Shown piece by piece: positions 53,345 to 63,500 of a stretch of DNA of 64,000 nucleotides. The translations under genes were made by a program, and so were the position numbers. Each line of letters begins with the position of its first letter. The stretch's first letter is position 1. Source of the DNA: Chitinophagaceae bacterium (GTDB taxonomy: Bacteria; Bacteroidota; Bacteroidia; Chitinophagales; Chitinophagaceae); NCBI GenBank assembly GCA_947504605.1, contig CANNJE010000001.1, positions 38,736 to 102,735 of the forward strand. The letters are read 5' to 3'. The notes under the pieces were generated by a model that did not search any database, was not told the origin of the DNA, and saw nothing but the letters and a program-made list of their open reading frames with translations.

Positions 53345-55729
53345 ATGAAAAAGTTTTACTCCCTAGTAATTTTCATACTATTTTACCAATTAGCATTTGC
53401 ACAAAATTCAAGTGAAAATCTAAAAAGGTATTATCATCGCAGCCCCGAAAGTTTGTCTCGTTCTTTTAATGGAGATAATCAGGAGTCGTCTACCGGCCAA
53501 AGCGGCACAGGTGGAAATATGGATGTTGTGTATCATCGTATTTGGTGGAGAATTAACCCAGATTCAGCGACAAAGGGGATAACAGGAGTAATAACTACCT
53601 ATTTTAAGACAACCTCTGCAAATGTTTCAACAATAACTTTTGATTTAAGAAAATCGGCATTTGATAATGCTAATTTGGTGGTGACCTATCATGGTACAGG
53701 CTGTACAAAAACTGTAAGTGCAGCTAATGTATTAAGTATAACATTGCCTTCAACGATTGTAGCTTCCAATACATTGGATTCTGTAACAATTAGTTATGCA
53801 GGAGTTCCTCCAGCGGCTAGTGGGGCAGCAGAAGGATATCAAAAAGCGACAACTCCCGCCAGCCAAAATTATATTTATACCCTTTCAGAATCTTACGAAG
53901 ACAGAGATTGGTGGCCATGCAAAGCAGATATGCAGGATAAGATAGATAGCATGGATATAATTGTAAATACACCCTGGACTGGAGCTGATACATTTTGGGT
54001 AGCGACCAATGGCAAATTGGTCGATTCTACAATTAATGGAAACAGCAGGACTTTTACTTTTAAGAACCGTTATCCAATGGCATCTTATCTTGTTTGTGTT
54101 TCCGTTGCACGATACAATCGTTATTATAGGGGTACGGTTAATGTTGGAGGTATAGATGTTCCCATTGTATATTATTTATTCAGAGGAAAGACTGCTGCGC
54201 AGTATACTGCCATCCTTACTTCAATGGATTATATGACACAGATGGTAACAGCCTATAGTAATAAGTTTGGATATTATCCTTATGCAAGAGAAAAACATGG
54301 TTTTTATGAAGGACTTGGAGGGGCAGGGGGTATGGAGCATCAAACATTTTCGGCTATAGCCTCAGCTTCGCTTAATAGTCGTCAAACACTGGCGCATGAA
54401 CTGATGCATCAGTGGTTTGGAGATAAAGCCACTTTTGCTACCTGGGCAGACCTTTGGCTGGCAGAGGGTTTTGCACGTTATGGTGAAGTATTGGCAGGAG
54501 AGCTGGTACCTGCAACAGGAATTGTTGCGCTGAATGAATTAACTGCAGCAAGAACTGCGGCCAGAGGCAATACTTCTACTCCGACAAGAATTACCAGTTT
54601 TGCAAATTCTGCTCAGGTTTGGACAGGCTCAAATGTGAGTGCTGTATATGACAGGGGTTGTATGGTAGTTTCGATGCTTAGGGCATTGTCTGGGGATACC
54701 AAATTTTTTCAGGCCTGTACCAATTATTTAGATTCAACCAATGGTTCAGGATATAAATCTGCTAACAGTGATTCTTTGAAAACGAATTTTAATAGGGTTT
54801 TGGGAACAGATTTGACAGCATTTTTTGATGACTTTGTAACTGGTACCGGACATCCTACTTATACAATTAACTGGCAGCCAATTGCAGCAGGAGGTATTTA
54901 TGTATCTATAGGAGCGCAGAGCAAATCAGCAGGTTCTTCTGTTGCTTATTTTAATACTCCGATAGTATTAAGGGTTCAGGCCCCAGGAAAAGATACCACC
55001 ATCGTATTTTATGATCTTACAGACGGAAATTTTACAACCGGAAATCTTGCAAAAGCAGGAAATGGAATTGAGGCGCCCATTGGTGGAAATAGGCTCAATT
55101 TTCCGCTTTCATTTGTCCCTACAACGGTCACGTTTGATCCGGGATTAAAAACAATTGCAGGCGGAACTGTACTACAGGTGTCGACACTTGATTTGAAAAT
55201 TCTTGATTTTAGCGTACGTCAATCCAATACAGGAAATGAAGCGTTGCTCCTTTTAGATGGTAATGCTATTAATTCAGAAGTGGTACTTCAAAGGAGTATA
55301 AATGGGATAGATTTTACAGAGCTGGGTATCATGACAGAACAGGCTGGTACACAATCTGGAAAAAAATATGGCTTTAAAGATGTACAACCTTCCAAAGCAA
55401 ATAATTTTTACAGAGCCAGATTTAAGAATGCTGAAGGATATCTGCAATATAGCAGAATTATAAAACTAACTGGCAGTATGGATCATGGTTATAGCGTTGT
55501 AAAAAATCCAATTATAAATGGTCAGTTAGTAATTAATTCAAAAGTAGTAACAGCTAACAGTACCGTAAGTTTCTCAATTTATGACGCAGCAGGAAAAATG
55601 CTGATAAAAGAAATAAAAAATGGAATGAATCAAAATATGATGTTTGATGTGAGCAAGTTTTTAAAAGGAACTTATTCTATCAAAATATCTGGTGATGAGC
55701 AAACATCACTAAGGTTTGTTATTCAATAA
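53345..55729 (+). CDS. M1-family zinc aminopeptidase exported by T9SS
   Basis: 794 residues with a signal peptide ending near AFAQ. The M1 catalytic region is complete: a GAMEN-like GGAGGMEHQT (325-334), HELMH at 351-355 and the third zinc ligand Glu374 (HEXXH-x18-E). After the peptidase domain come a short Ig-like region and a C-terminal T9SS sorting domain with IKLTGSMDHGYSVVKNPI and YSIKISGDEQTSLRFVIQ. It probably trims peptides at the surface or outside. It ends 43 bases before the first giant repeat protein gene. Confidence 0.9.
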   Translation: MKKFYSLVIFILFYQLAFAQNSSENLKRYYHRSPESLSRSFNGDNQESSTGQSGTGGNMDVVYHRIWWRINPDSATKGITGVITTYFKTTSANVSTITFDLRKSAFDNANLVVTYHGTGCTKTVSAANVLSITLPSTIVASNTLDSVTISYAGVPPAASGAAEGYQKATTPASQNYIYTLSESYEDRDWWPCKADMQDKIDSMDIIVNTPWTGADTFWVATNGKLVDSTINGNSRTFTFKNRYPMASYLVCVSVARYNRYYRGTVNVGGIDVPIVYYLFRGKTAAQYTAILTSMDYMTQMVTAYSNKFGYYPYAREKHGFYEGLGGAGGMEHQTFSAIASASLNSRQTLAHELMHQWFGDKATFATWADLWLAEGFARYGEVLAGELVPATGIVALNELTAARTAARGNTSTPTRITSFANSAQVWTGSNVSAVYDRGCMVVSMLRALSGDTKFFQACTNYLDSTNGSGYKSANSDSLKTNFNRVLGTDLTAFFDDFVTGTGHPTYTINWQPIAAGGIYVSIGAQSKSAGSSVAYFNTPIVLRVQAPGKDTTIVFYDLTDGNFTTGNLAKAGNGIEAPIGGNRLNFPLSFVPTTVTFDPGLKTIAGGTVLQVSTLDLKILDFSVRQSNTGNEALLLLDGNAINSEVVLQRSINGIDFTELGIMTEQAGTQSGKKYGFKDVQPSKANNFYRARFKNAEGYLQYSRIIKLTGSMDHGYSVVKNPIINGQLVINSKVVTANSTVSFSIYDAAGKMLIKEIKNGMNQNMMFDVSKFLKGTYSIKISGDEQTSLRFVIQ

Positions 55730-55734
55730 AAATT

Positions 55735-55766
55735 GCAATAACAAGTTTCTGCAATAACAAATTTCT
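55735..55766 (+). repeat. Tandem 16-bp direct repeat before the 1529-residue protein
   Basis: GCAATAACAAGTTTCT and GCAATAACAAATTTCT follow directly on each other (one mismatch), ending 7 bases before the ATG at 55773 and starting just after the M1 peptidase stop. Confidence 0.7.
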
Positions 55767-55772
55767 GTCGTT

Positions 55773-58700
55773 ATGAAAAAGTCTTTATCCTATTTGTTCG
55801 TTTTTGTATTGTGTTTGCTGCAAAATGCATTGGCACAGCCAGCAACTGTAAGTTATCCATTTGCAGTGGGCACCACTTCTAATTGTGGTGGTAGTACAAG
55901 TGATTTCCATTATTACACATACAACGGAGCTACTAATACCATTACTAACGCAACAGGTGGTTTGGTAAATCCGGGTCTTCCGCAATTACGTATTGGTACA
56001 TCTGGAGGTAGTGGTGGTATACAAAGGTTTACATCGAATTACTCTAGTGTAAGTTTTAACCCAAAGGATCATAATATATATTTTTTCTGGACAGCCGTTT
56101 CAGGAGCACTTGCTCCTGGAGGAATACCGCGTACCTATGCCTGGCGCTGGCCAGTAGGAACCATTCCAACCGGAACTACTCCAAGGCTAGATACCATCCG
56201 TTCTTTTCCTGCGGATATTTTGGGTGTGGCATTTGATAATATTGGAAAAGGATATTCAATTGAATTTACAAATGCTTTACCAACGACTCCGCCTACTTAC
56301 AAACCAATGATTCGTTCAATGGATTTTGTTACAGGCGTAATTGGAGCTCCAGATACTTTGTCATTAACGGGAGGCGCTAAAATTTATGTACAGGGAAGTG
56401 GAGATGTGGCAATGTCTCCTTCTGGTCAAATGTTTTTCGTGGTAGATAATAAACTATTTACTCCGAATTATCAATCCTATACAGGTACAGGCGCAAACCT
56501 TACTTGTACTTATATTGATACCGTAAAAACTACCGGAAATTTTGTAGGACTTACATATGCTGATGGAGAAGCCATTGCAGCTTTTTCGGGTACAGTTGCA
56601 GGAGTAGCTTGTCCTTTTCAGGAAATTACTTTATTAACTGCAGCTAATACTCCCATTACAAAAACAGCAGGTTCTGTAAGATCTGCTTCAGATATGGCTA
56701 CCGTTGTTTCTGGTGTAGGATCAGCAAAAAAACTAGTATCAGTAACGCCAACCGGCACCCCAAATCAATACGACGTCATTTATGAAATAGTGATAAAAAA
56801 CTATGGTAATATGGATGTAACCAATTTGCAGGTAGCCGATAATTTGGGCCTTATAAATGGCATTGGTAATGTATCTAATGTCTCTGTTACAATTCCTGTA
56901 AATCCTAATGGTTATACAGTTAATGCCGGATATACCGGCTTGACACCTAATATTAATCTTTTAAATGGTACTCCATCCTTACCCAATTATCCAGTAGCCA
57001 ATAGCAGTTTTACAATCAGAATTTCCTGCAGGCTTTCCAATATTCTAAGTGGGGTGGTTTATTATAACAGTGCTATTGCTACAGCAATAGATTTTAATAG
57101 TAATAATTTAAGAGATAGCTCTACAAATGGTGACAAAGCTGATTTAAACAGTAATGATAAACCTGATGATATGGGTGAAGGTCAACCTACACCCTTGTTA
57201 ATTTCAGTAACTGCCCAAACACCTCCCTGTAGTGTTCTGAGTAGGATTTTATATTCTCAGGATTTTGGGACAGGAACTGGTTTGTCAACCAGCATTCCCG
57301 GAGCAACATTGGGCTCTGGCGTTTCTGCTCCTATAAATAATTCTGATTATGCCAGTTCTGGAACAGCCCCATTGGCTACGGAACGATTTACCATTACCAA
57401 TAATACAACAACTGCAAATGGTACACATTTTATAAGTCTTACGGATCATACTGGGAATACAGACGGGCGTATGCTTGTAGTTAATGCTGATGCCGCCAGT
57501 TCTGTAATGTTTCGGGGTGGTTTTGCTTATGCTTTATGTCCCAAGCAGCAATATTCTGTTTCTTTTTATGCCTCATATATTAGTAACAGTAGTTACGAAA
57601 CCATCTGTAATGGTTTTGGAGGTATTAGGTATCCAAAGCTAAAAATAAGAGTGAAAGATGGTGTCTCGGGATTGATTATTACAGAAGCCTCAACGGCTGA
57701 TATTGCTACAACAGGATGGCAACAAATGGGTTTAAAATTTGTAAGCCCTGCATCCTATTCATCTATCGTTTTTGAAATTATTAACGATGCTCCCGGTGGT
57801 TGTGGTAATGATATTGCATTGGATGATATACAATTTGGCTCATGCGACCCAATTCCTGTTGTAGGCGTAAATTCAGTGGCAGGTTGTATTGGCGACATAT
57901 CTACTTTCACAGGAGGTTTGACAGATCCTGGTGCAATACCTGGTATAAAAGAATATCAGTGGCAGGTTGCAACTGCACTGGCCGGACCTTATACAGATAT
58001 TCCCGGAGCAACTTCTGTTACCTATAACATTAATCCTGTAACAGCTGCAGATACTGGTAAATATTATCGCCTATTAGTTGCAGCATCCGGAAATATTGGT
58101 AGTGTAAGTTGCAGATTTAATTCTCCAGGAACATTATTGATTGGGAAAGTAGGATCTGTTGCTGCAACAACTGCTAATAAAAATAAAAATAATATTTGCG
58201 GAGGCATGCCGGTAAATTTAAGTATAACCGGAGGAACGCTTGGAACCAATGCTGCCTGGAAATGGTATGAAGGAAGTTGTACAGGAACAGCGATTGGAGT
58301 TGGAGCTAGTATTACCGTTAGTCCAACTGTTACTACCACTTATTATGTAAGGGCAGAAGGCGATTGTAATACAACAATATGCCAACCGGTAACCGTATTT
58401 ATTACCTGTGATATAGATAAGGATGATGATGGTATTCCGGATTATGTAGAGAGTTATATGCCGGCAGCATTGCTGGATCATAACACTAATAGTATAAGCA
58501 ATGCTTTTGATCCACTTTATCCTGGTTTTAAGGATAACAACAACGACTTTATAAATGATGACTTTCAGGCAGATGGAGACAGCGATAATGATGCAATTCT
58601 AAATTATCTTGATACCACTTTTCCTGGTAGAGTAGATAGTAATGGGGATGGAATTGATGATCGTTTTGATATGGATCTGGACGGAATCATAAATATGCTT

Positions 58701-60362
58701 GACCTAGATAGTGATAATGATGGTATCCCTGATGTTGTGGAAGCTGGAGGAGTGGATGCGGATGGAGATGGTAAGATTGATAATTATACAGATACGGATA
58801 ATGATGGTCTTTCACAAAATGTAGATATAAATAATACAGGTGCAAGAATCTCCGGAATTGGATTGGGTGTATTAGATTTTGATGCAGACAGCAAACCCAA
58901 TACCATCGATTTAGATAGTGATGGTGACGGTATTCCTGATGTTGTAGAAGCTGGGGGGCCTGATGCAAATAATAATGCAAAAATTGATGGGTTTATAGAT
59001 GTTAATGGAGATGGCTTAATTGATTCCTACATAAATGCAACGGCATTATTGCGTACGGGTGCCGATTTAACAAGCGATGGCCGTGCGGATAGTTATCCGT
59101 TTAAAAACTTTGACAATGATAAAAGACCGAATGCTTATGATGTAGATAGTGATATGGATGGTATTGTTGATGTACTGGATGCCGGTTTTGCTGATATAGA
59201 TTATAATGGATTTATAGATGGGGCCATTAGCGCCGACGGATGGAATACAGCACTGCATTTGTTGCCAGCCCTTAATTTAAAAAATTCTGATGGAGATGCT
59301 AATTATAATTATTTAGATATTGACTCAGACGGAGACGGTATTCCAGATAACATAGAAGGTCAAACAACTGCAGGATACAAATTCCCTTCTTATTTGGATA
59401 ATGATAACGATGGATTAGACAATGCCTATGATCTAGCTCCGTTCACTGTAACATTTGGTGGTGCAGGTATCTTTTTGGCAGATAAAGACTTGGATCTGAT
59501 TCCAGATTATCTGGATCTTGATACCGATTCTGATGGCGCCCTTGATATTGCAGAAGGGAATGATTATAATTTTAATGGGTTTGCAGACGATTTGGTAACA
59601 CCTACAGGTGTTGATTCAGATGGTGATGGTTTAGACGATCGATTTGATCTGATAAACTCCGGGTTAAACCTTAAAGGAACATCTTCTTTGATGGGAACTG
59701 GTGGTAGCTTGGTTGGAGACCCAACCCCTGGAACCAAAGCAACAGTACAGAAGTTTTTACCAGCTCAGCCAGAAAGAGACTGGCGTTATGTGACTTATGT
59801 TCTGCCATTGCAACATCTGCAATTGAGCGGGGGTGAAAATAAAAACAATGTAAGTTTAAACTGGAGTATTATATCAACAACAGCGTTGGATATTTTTGAG
59901 ATAGAAAGAAGTACAGATAATATGCATTTTCAAAAAATTGGATCGCAAACGGCGGATATGCCTTTGAATCTACTGTCTAATTACTACAGCAGTGACAATA
60001 TCAGTAGTATGAATATTGACCTTTTATTCTATCGTTTAAAAGTGATTGCAAAAAATGGTTCAGTGAGATTTAGTAATGTAGTACTAATAAGAAAAAATAA
60101 TACCAAAGCGACCATTAGTATTTACCCTAATCCCGCAAATGATGTGGCCAATTTAAATTTTTTCGCAGAAAAAGAGTCTGATATTGTTATTAATATTAAA
60201 GACAATATGGGAAAACTAATCTTGTCAAAAAAACAAAAAGCACTCAAAGGAAATAATATTTTCCCTTTTACTGGATTGTCTAGATATAGTAATGGAGTTT
60301 ATTGTGTTCAAGTATTATTGAATAATGAACTGTTTACAATTAGGCTAATAATTCTAAAATAA
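55773..60362 (+). CDS. Giant surface protein with Asp-rich calcium-type repeats and T9SS sorting domain
   Basis: 1529 residues with a signal peptide (MKKSLSYLFVFVLCLLQNALA). Residues about 25-330 are a beta-rich head, followed by a region like DUF11-type repeats (IVIKNYGNMDVTNLQVADNL), a jelly-roll-like region near 500-690, and an Ig-like part. From residue 880 to about 1290 there are Asp/Asn-rich units such as DIDKDDDGIPDYVE and DLDSDNDGIPDVVE, the thrombospondin type 3 pattern that binds calcium. The last about 85 residues are a T9SS type A sorting domain (ISIYPNPANDVANLNF). It ends at a terminator, followed by a paralogue. Probably cell-surface, possibly adhesive. Confidence 0.87.
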   Translation: MKKSLSYLFVFVLCLLQNALAQPATVSYPFAVGTTSNCGGSTSDFHYYTYNGATNTITNATGGLVNPGLPQLRIGTSGGSGGIQRFTSNYSSVSFNPKDHNIYFFWTAVSGALAPGGIPRTYAWRWPVGTIPTGTTPRLDTIRSFPADILGVAFDNIGKGYSIEFTNALPTTPPTYKPMIRSMDFVTGVIGAPDTLSLTGGAKIYVQGSGDVAMSPSGQMFFVVDNKLFTPNYQSYTGTGANLTCTYIDTVKTTGNFVGLTYADGEAIAAFSGTVAGVACPFQEITLLTAANTPITKTAGSVRSASDMATVVSGVGSAKKLVSVTPTGTPNQYDVIYEIVIKNYGNMDVTNLQVADNLGLINGIGNVSNVSVTIPVNPNGYTVNAGYTGLTPNINLLNGTPSLPNYPVANSSFTIRISCRLSNILSGVVYYNSAIATAIDFNSNNLRDSSTNGDKADLNSNDKPDDMGEGQPTPLLISVTAQTPPCSVLSRILYSQDFGTGTGLSTSIPGATLGSGVSAPINNSDYASSGTAPLATERFTITNNTTTANGTHFISLTDHTGNTDGRMLVVNADAASSVMFRGGFAYALCPKQQYSVSFYASYISNSSYETICNGFGGIRYPKLKIRVKDGVSGLIITEASTADIATTGWQQMGLKFVSPASYSSIVFEIINDAPGGCGNDIALDDIQFGSCDPIPVVGVNSVAGCIGDISTFTGGLTDPGAIPGIKEYQWQVATALAGPYTDIPGATSVTYNINPVTAADTGKYYRLLVAASGNIGSVSCRFNSPGTLLIGKVGSVAATTANKNKNNICGGMPVNLSITGGTLGTNAAWKWYEGSCTGTAIGVGASITVSPTVTTTYYVRAEGDCNTTICQPVTVFITCDIDKDDDGIPDYVESYMPAALLDHNTNSISNAFDPLYPGFKDNNNDFINDDFQADGDSDNDAILNYLDTTFPGRVDSNGDGIDDRFDMDLDGIINMLDLDSDNDGIPDVVEAGGVDADGDGKIDNYTDTDNDGLSQNVDINNTGARISGIGLGVLDFDADSKPNTIDLDSDGDGIPDVVEAGGPDANNNAKIDGFIDVNGDGLIDSYINATALLRTGADLTSDGRADSYPFKNFDNDKRPNAYDVDSDMDGIVDVLDAGFADIDYNGFIDGAISADGWNTALHLLPALNLKNSDGDANYNYLDIDSDGDGIPDNIEGQTTAGYKFPSYLDNDNDGLDNAYDLAPFTVTFGGAGIFLADKDLDLIPDYLDLDTDSDGALDIAEGNDYNFNGFADDLVTPTGVDSDGDGLDDRFDLINSGLNLKGTSSLMGTGGSLVGDPTPGTKATVQKFLPAQPERDWRYVTYVLPLQHLQLSGGENKNNVSLNWSIISTTALDIFEIERSTDNMHFQKIGSQTADMPLNLLSNYYSSDNISSMNIDLLFYRLKVIAKNGSVRFSNVVLIRKNNTKATISIYPNPANDVANLNFFAEKESDIVINIKDNMGKLILSKKQKALKGNNIFPFTGLSRYSNGVYCVQVLLNNELFTIRLIILK
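58410..59660 (+). repeat. Calcium-type DxDxDGxxD repeat block (first paralogue)
   Basis: The coding sequence repeats a GATAGTGATAATGATGG-like pattern, giving DSDNDGIPDVV units at irregular intervals of roughly 30-60 residues. Several units are near-identical at the DNA level. Confidence 0.8.
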
Positions 60363-60384
60363 TTCCCCCCGTACCCTACAATTT

Positions 60385-60415
60385 AAAGCTCTTCCGAAAG
60401 GAGGAGCTTTTTTTT
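60385..60415 (+). terminator. Terminator after the 1529-residue protein
   Basis: AAAGCTCTTCC / GGAGGAGCTTT (60385-60395 and 60400-60410, one G-U) with a GAAA loop, followed by eight T in all. It lies 22 bases after the stop. Confidence 0.92.
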
Positions 60416-60471
60416 GGGTTTTAAGAAAATATAAAAAAAATTTAAAATGTGTCGAACCGTTTACTAAGTAT

Positions 60472-60503
60472 TTTTACTGAGAAGTAAAAAATAATCAGTA
60501 AAA
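60472..60503. promoter_or_regulatory. Inverted repeat upstream of the second giant paralogue
   Basis: TTTTACTGA (60472-60480) and TCAGTAAAA (60495-60503) are perfect 9-base arms; an alternative pairing with the inner AAGTAAAAA is also possible. About 75 bases before the ATG at 60576. No clear -7 box is seen nearby. Confidence 0.35.
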
Positions 60504-60575
60504 CTAACTTCGTATAAAGACCAAAGGACAATAATAAACTGGGGTATGCGTCTAAATCTTGTAATATCAAGTTGA

Positions 60576-63500
60576 ATGTTTTCATATAGCAAAAACCTGA
60601 TATTCAATTTGATAGAAAGTAAAAAGGGGAAAAATTATACAGAGTTGTCCAAAAGTCCAAACATATTATTAAGTCTTAAACTGTTGCTTCTATTTATAGT
60701 ATTGGGCAATACTATGAATGCGCAAATTCTTCGTCCTTTTACACAGCGGTATTATAATCCTTCTGTAAAAGGGAATATTGTTTATGTATCTAATAGCATT
60801 ATTTCTACATCTGGGGTAGGTTCTGGTATACCTGGAACTGGTGAAATTGCACCTGCTGGATCATCTATGGATAATAATGGTAACGGGATAAATATTGATA
60901 TTGATAATGGAGCATCCGTTACCAAATTACCATTTGGAAGTGGCTGGAATTATTTTTCTAGAGGTTCTGCACCTACTGATGACGGATCTGGAAATACTTG
61001 GAAAGCGCTCAATTATTCTTTGACAGGTTCCTGGAATACTGGTGCATCACCCGTTGCAGGATTAGGAAAATATGGTTTTAATTCTTCACAAGCAACTTGT
61101 ATTCCAAGTGGTGTAACACCCATTTGTTCTCCAGGATCAAATTCAAAATATACTGCCTATTATTTTCGTAATACTGTGAGTTTTACCGCTACTGAATTGT
61201 CAACTACTTTTAATGTTATTCAGGTTAATCTAAAAAGAGATGATGGAATAGTGGTTTACGTTAATGGTGTGGAGCGTATCAGAAACAACATGCCCACAGG
61301 AGTTATTGGATACGGAACTTTAGCATCCTCCAATATTGCAGTTGGAGCAGCCGAAAATGTTAGCGTTAGCTTAAGTCCTACTTTTTTTACAGCCGGCGTT
61401 AATACAATTGCTGTTGAAGTTCATTTAAGAAGCGCTACTAGGAACGACATGTCATTTGATATGGAAGTTTCTGGAGTTAACGATAACGGAACATTTAATT
61501 CCTCCTCTGCTGATTTAAATCTTTCCTCTTGCTCAAGCATTCTTTTTGCAGGGTTGTACTGGGGAGCAGGAGAAGGTGCCAGTTCAAACAATACATCTTG
61601 GATAACAGGAGAAACAACTTGTAAAATAAAACTACCCGGTTCAACTTCTTTTACAAATATTACATCTTCACAAACAGATTATTACAATTCATCAAATCCT
61701 GTAGGTTTTATTTATACTGGTTTTCAATGTTATGCGGATATTACTTCTTTGCTAAGTACTAACAGTCCAAATGGAACTTATACTTTAGCTAATGTTACAT
61801 CTCCAATGGGTAAATCAAATGCTTATGGAGGTTGGACAATTGTTGTTGTTTATGCCAATCCATCTCAACAATCCCGCAATCTTACGGTATTTGATGGCAG
61901 TGCAATCGTTCAACTCGGCAAACCTCCAGTTGATGTTGGCATTAATGGTTTTTTAACACCGGCAACAGGTCCGGTTAGTTGTGAGTTAGGAACAGTTGCT
62001 TATGATGGCGACAGAAGTTGGACGGATTCATTTGCTTTTAAACAAAACGGCGCTGCCGCTTTTTATAATTTAACACCCAATGCAACTGCAAATCTCAATG
62101 ATATGTGGAACAGCAGCATTGCTTATAAAGGAGCTACTGTAACTACCCGTAATCCTGCATTTAATAATACTTTAGGCTATGATGCTAACATCATCGAAAT
62201 GCCTAATAGCGGTAATGCTCAACTGGGAAACAGTAAAACTTCTGCTACCGTAAGATTTTCTTCTCCAGAAGAAATGATAATCGCCCATGTACTAACCACA
62301 GCAATTACTCAGTATAATCCAACTTTTGATTTTGTTAAAACCTCAACAGATATTAATGGAGGTTTAGTTAATGCTGGTGATAGTTTGAGGTATCAAATGA
62401 ATTATACCAATGTTGGGAATGATGCAAGTATACAAACAACTTTAACTGATAATATTCCATTAGGAACCAGTTATAAACCCGGCACCCTAAAAATAAATGG
62501 AATAGCTAAAACTGATATAGCTGGAGATGATGAGGCCGAATTTGACCTTACTAATAATAAGGTTGTTTTTCGTTTAGGTGCTGCTGCAAATGCAAGTACA
62601 GGAGGCAATATGGCTGTGGCAGCTACAGGAAATGTTCAGTTTGATGTTCTATTGACTACATCATGTACCATTATCAATTGCCTCGGAGATTCTGTAAAAA
62701 ATGCTGCACGTTTGAGTTATGCAGGATTTACTTCAGGTGCATTGTTATTCGACTCAAGTGGTGTAAATAATGGAGGATGTATTATTAAAGGCCCAGTTGT
62801 TAATTATGTAAATTGGTCATGTACAAGTTCTTCTGATACTTTATTGGTTAATTCCTGCCCAGTAACATCCGTAACGCTACCATGGCGCAGATTTGCAGGG
62901 TATACTATCTATTCTGCAATGCCTTTCATTCCTGCGAATATTTACAATCCTTTAATACCTGTTACTTCTTCTCATGTTTATTGGGCCTATTTTAAAAATC
63001 CATTAGGATGTGCGGATACTGTTCGTATCAGGGTATTTATTATTGCTTGCCCAGATATAGATGATGATAATGATGGTATTCCTGATTATGTTGAATTAAA
63101 TAATCCTACCGCATTACTAGATGCTAATTCAAATGGTATTCCAAATTGGAACGATGCAACTTATGCTGGTTTTATTGATAACAATGCAGACGGATTTAAC
63201 GACAATTTTGATCCAAGTGCAGATTCAGACAATGATGGGATCCTTAATTTTTATGATGTAAATTTCCCTAGCTATACAGATAGTAATGCAGATGGAATTA
63301 ATGACGCTATGGATAAAGATCTGGATGGCATTCCCAATCATTTGGATTTGGATAGTGATAATGATGGTATTCCTGATGTGGTTGAATCTTATGGTGTTGA
63401 TCAAAATGGGGATGGCGTGATAGATAATTATTCTACGAGCGATAACGATGGATTTTCTCAAAATGTAGACGCAAGTGCAACTGGTGTAGCAGGTTCTGGT

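Noticed and set aside
58064-59258. Minus-strand open frames in the calcium-repeat region
   Set aside because: They are composition artefacts of the GAT/AAT-rich repeats, which give ATC/ATT codons in reverse.
60576-60720. Suspected frameshift between the ATG at 60576 and the signal peptide
   Set aside because: Re-reading the bases shows one continuous frame through LSKSPNILLSLKLL, so no indel is needed.
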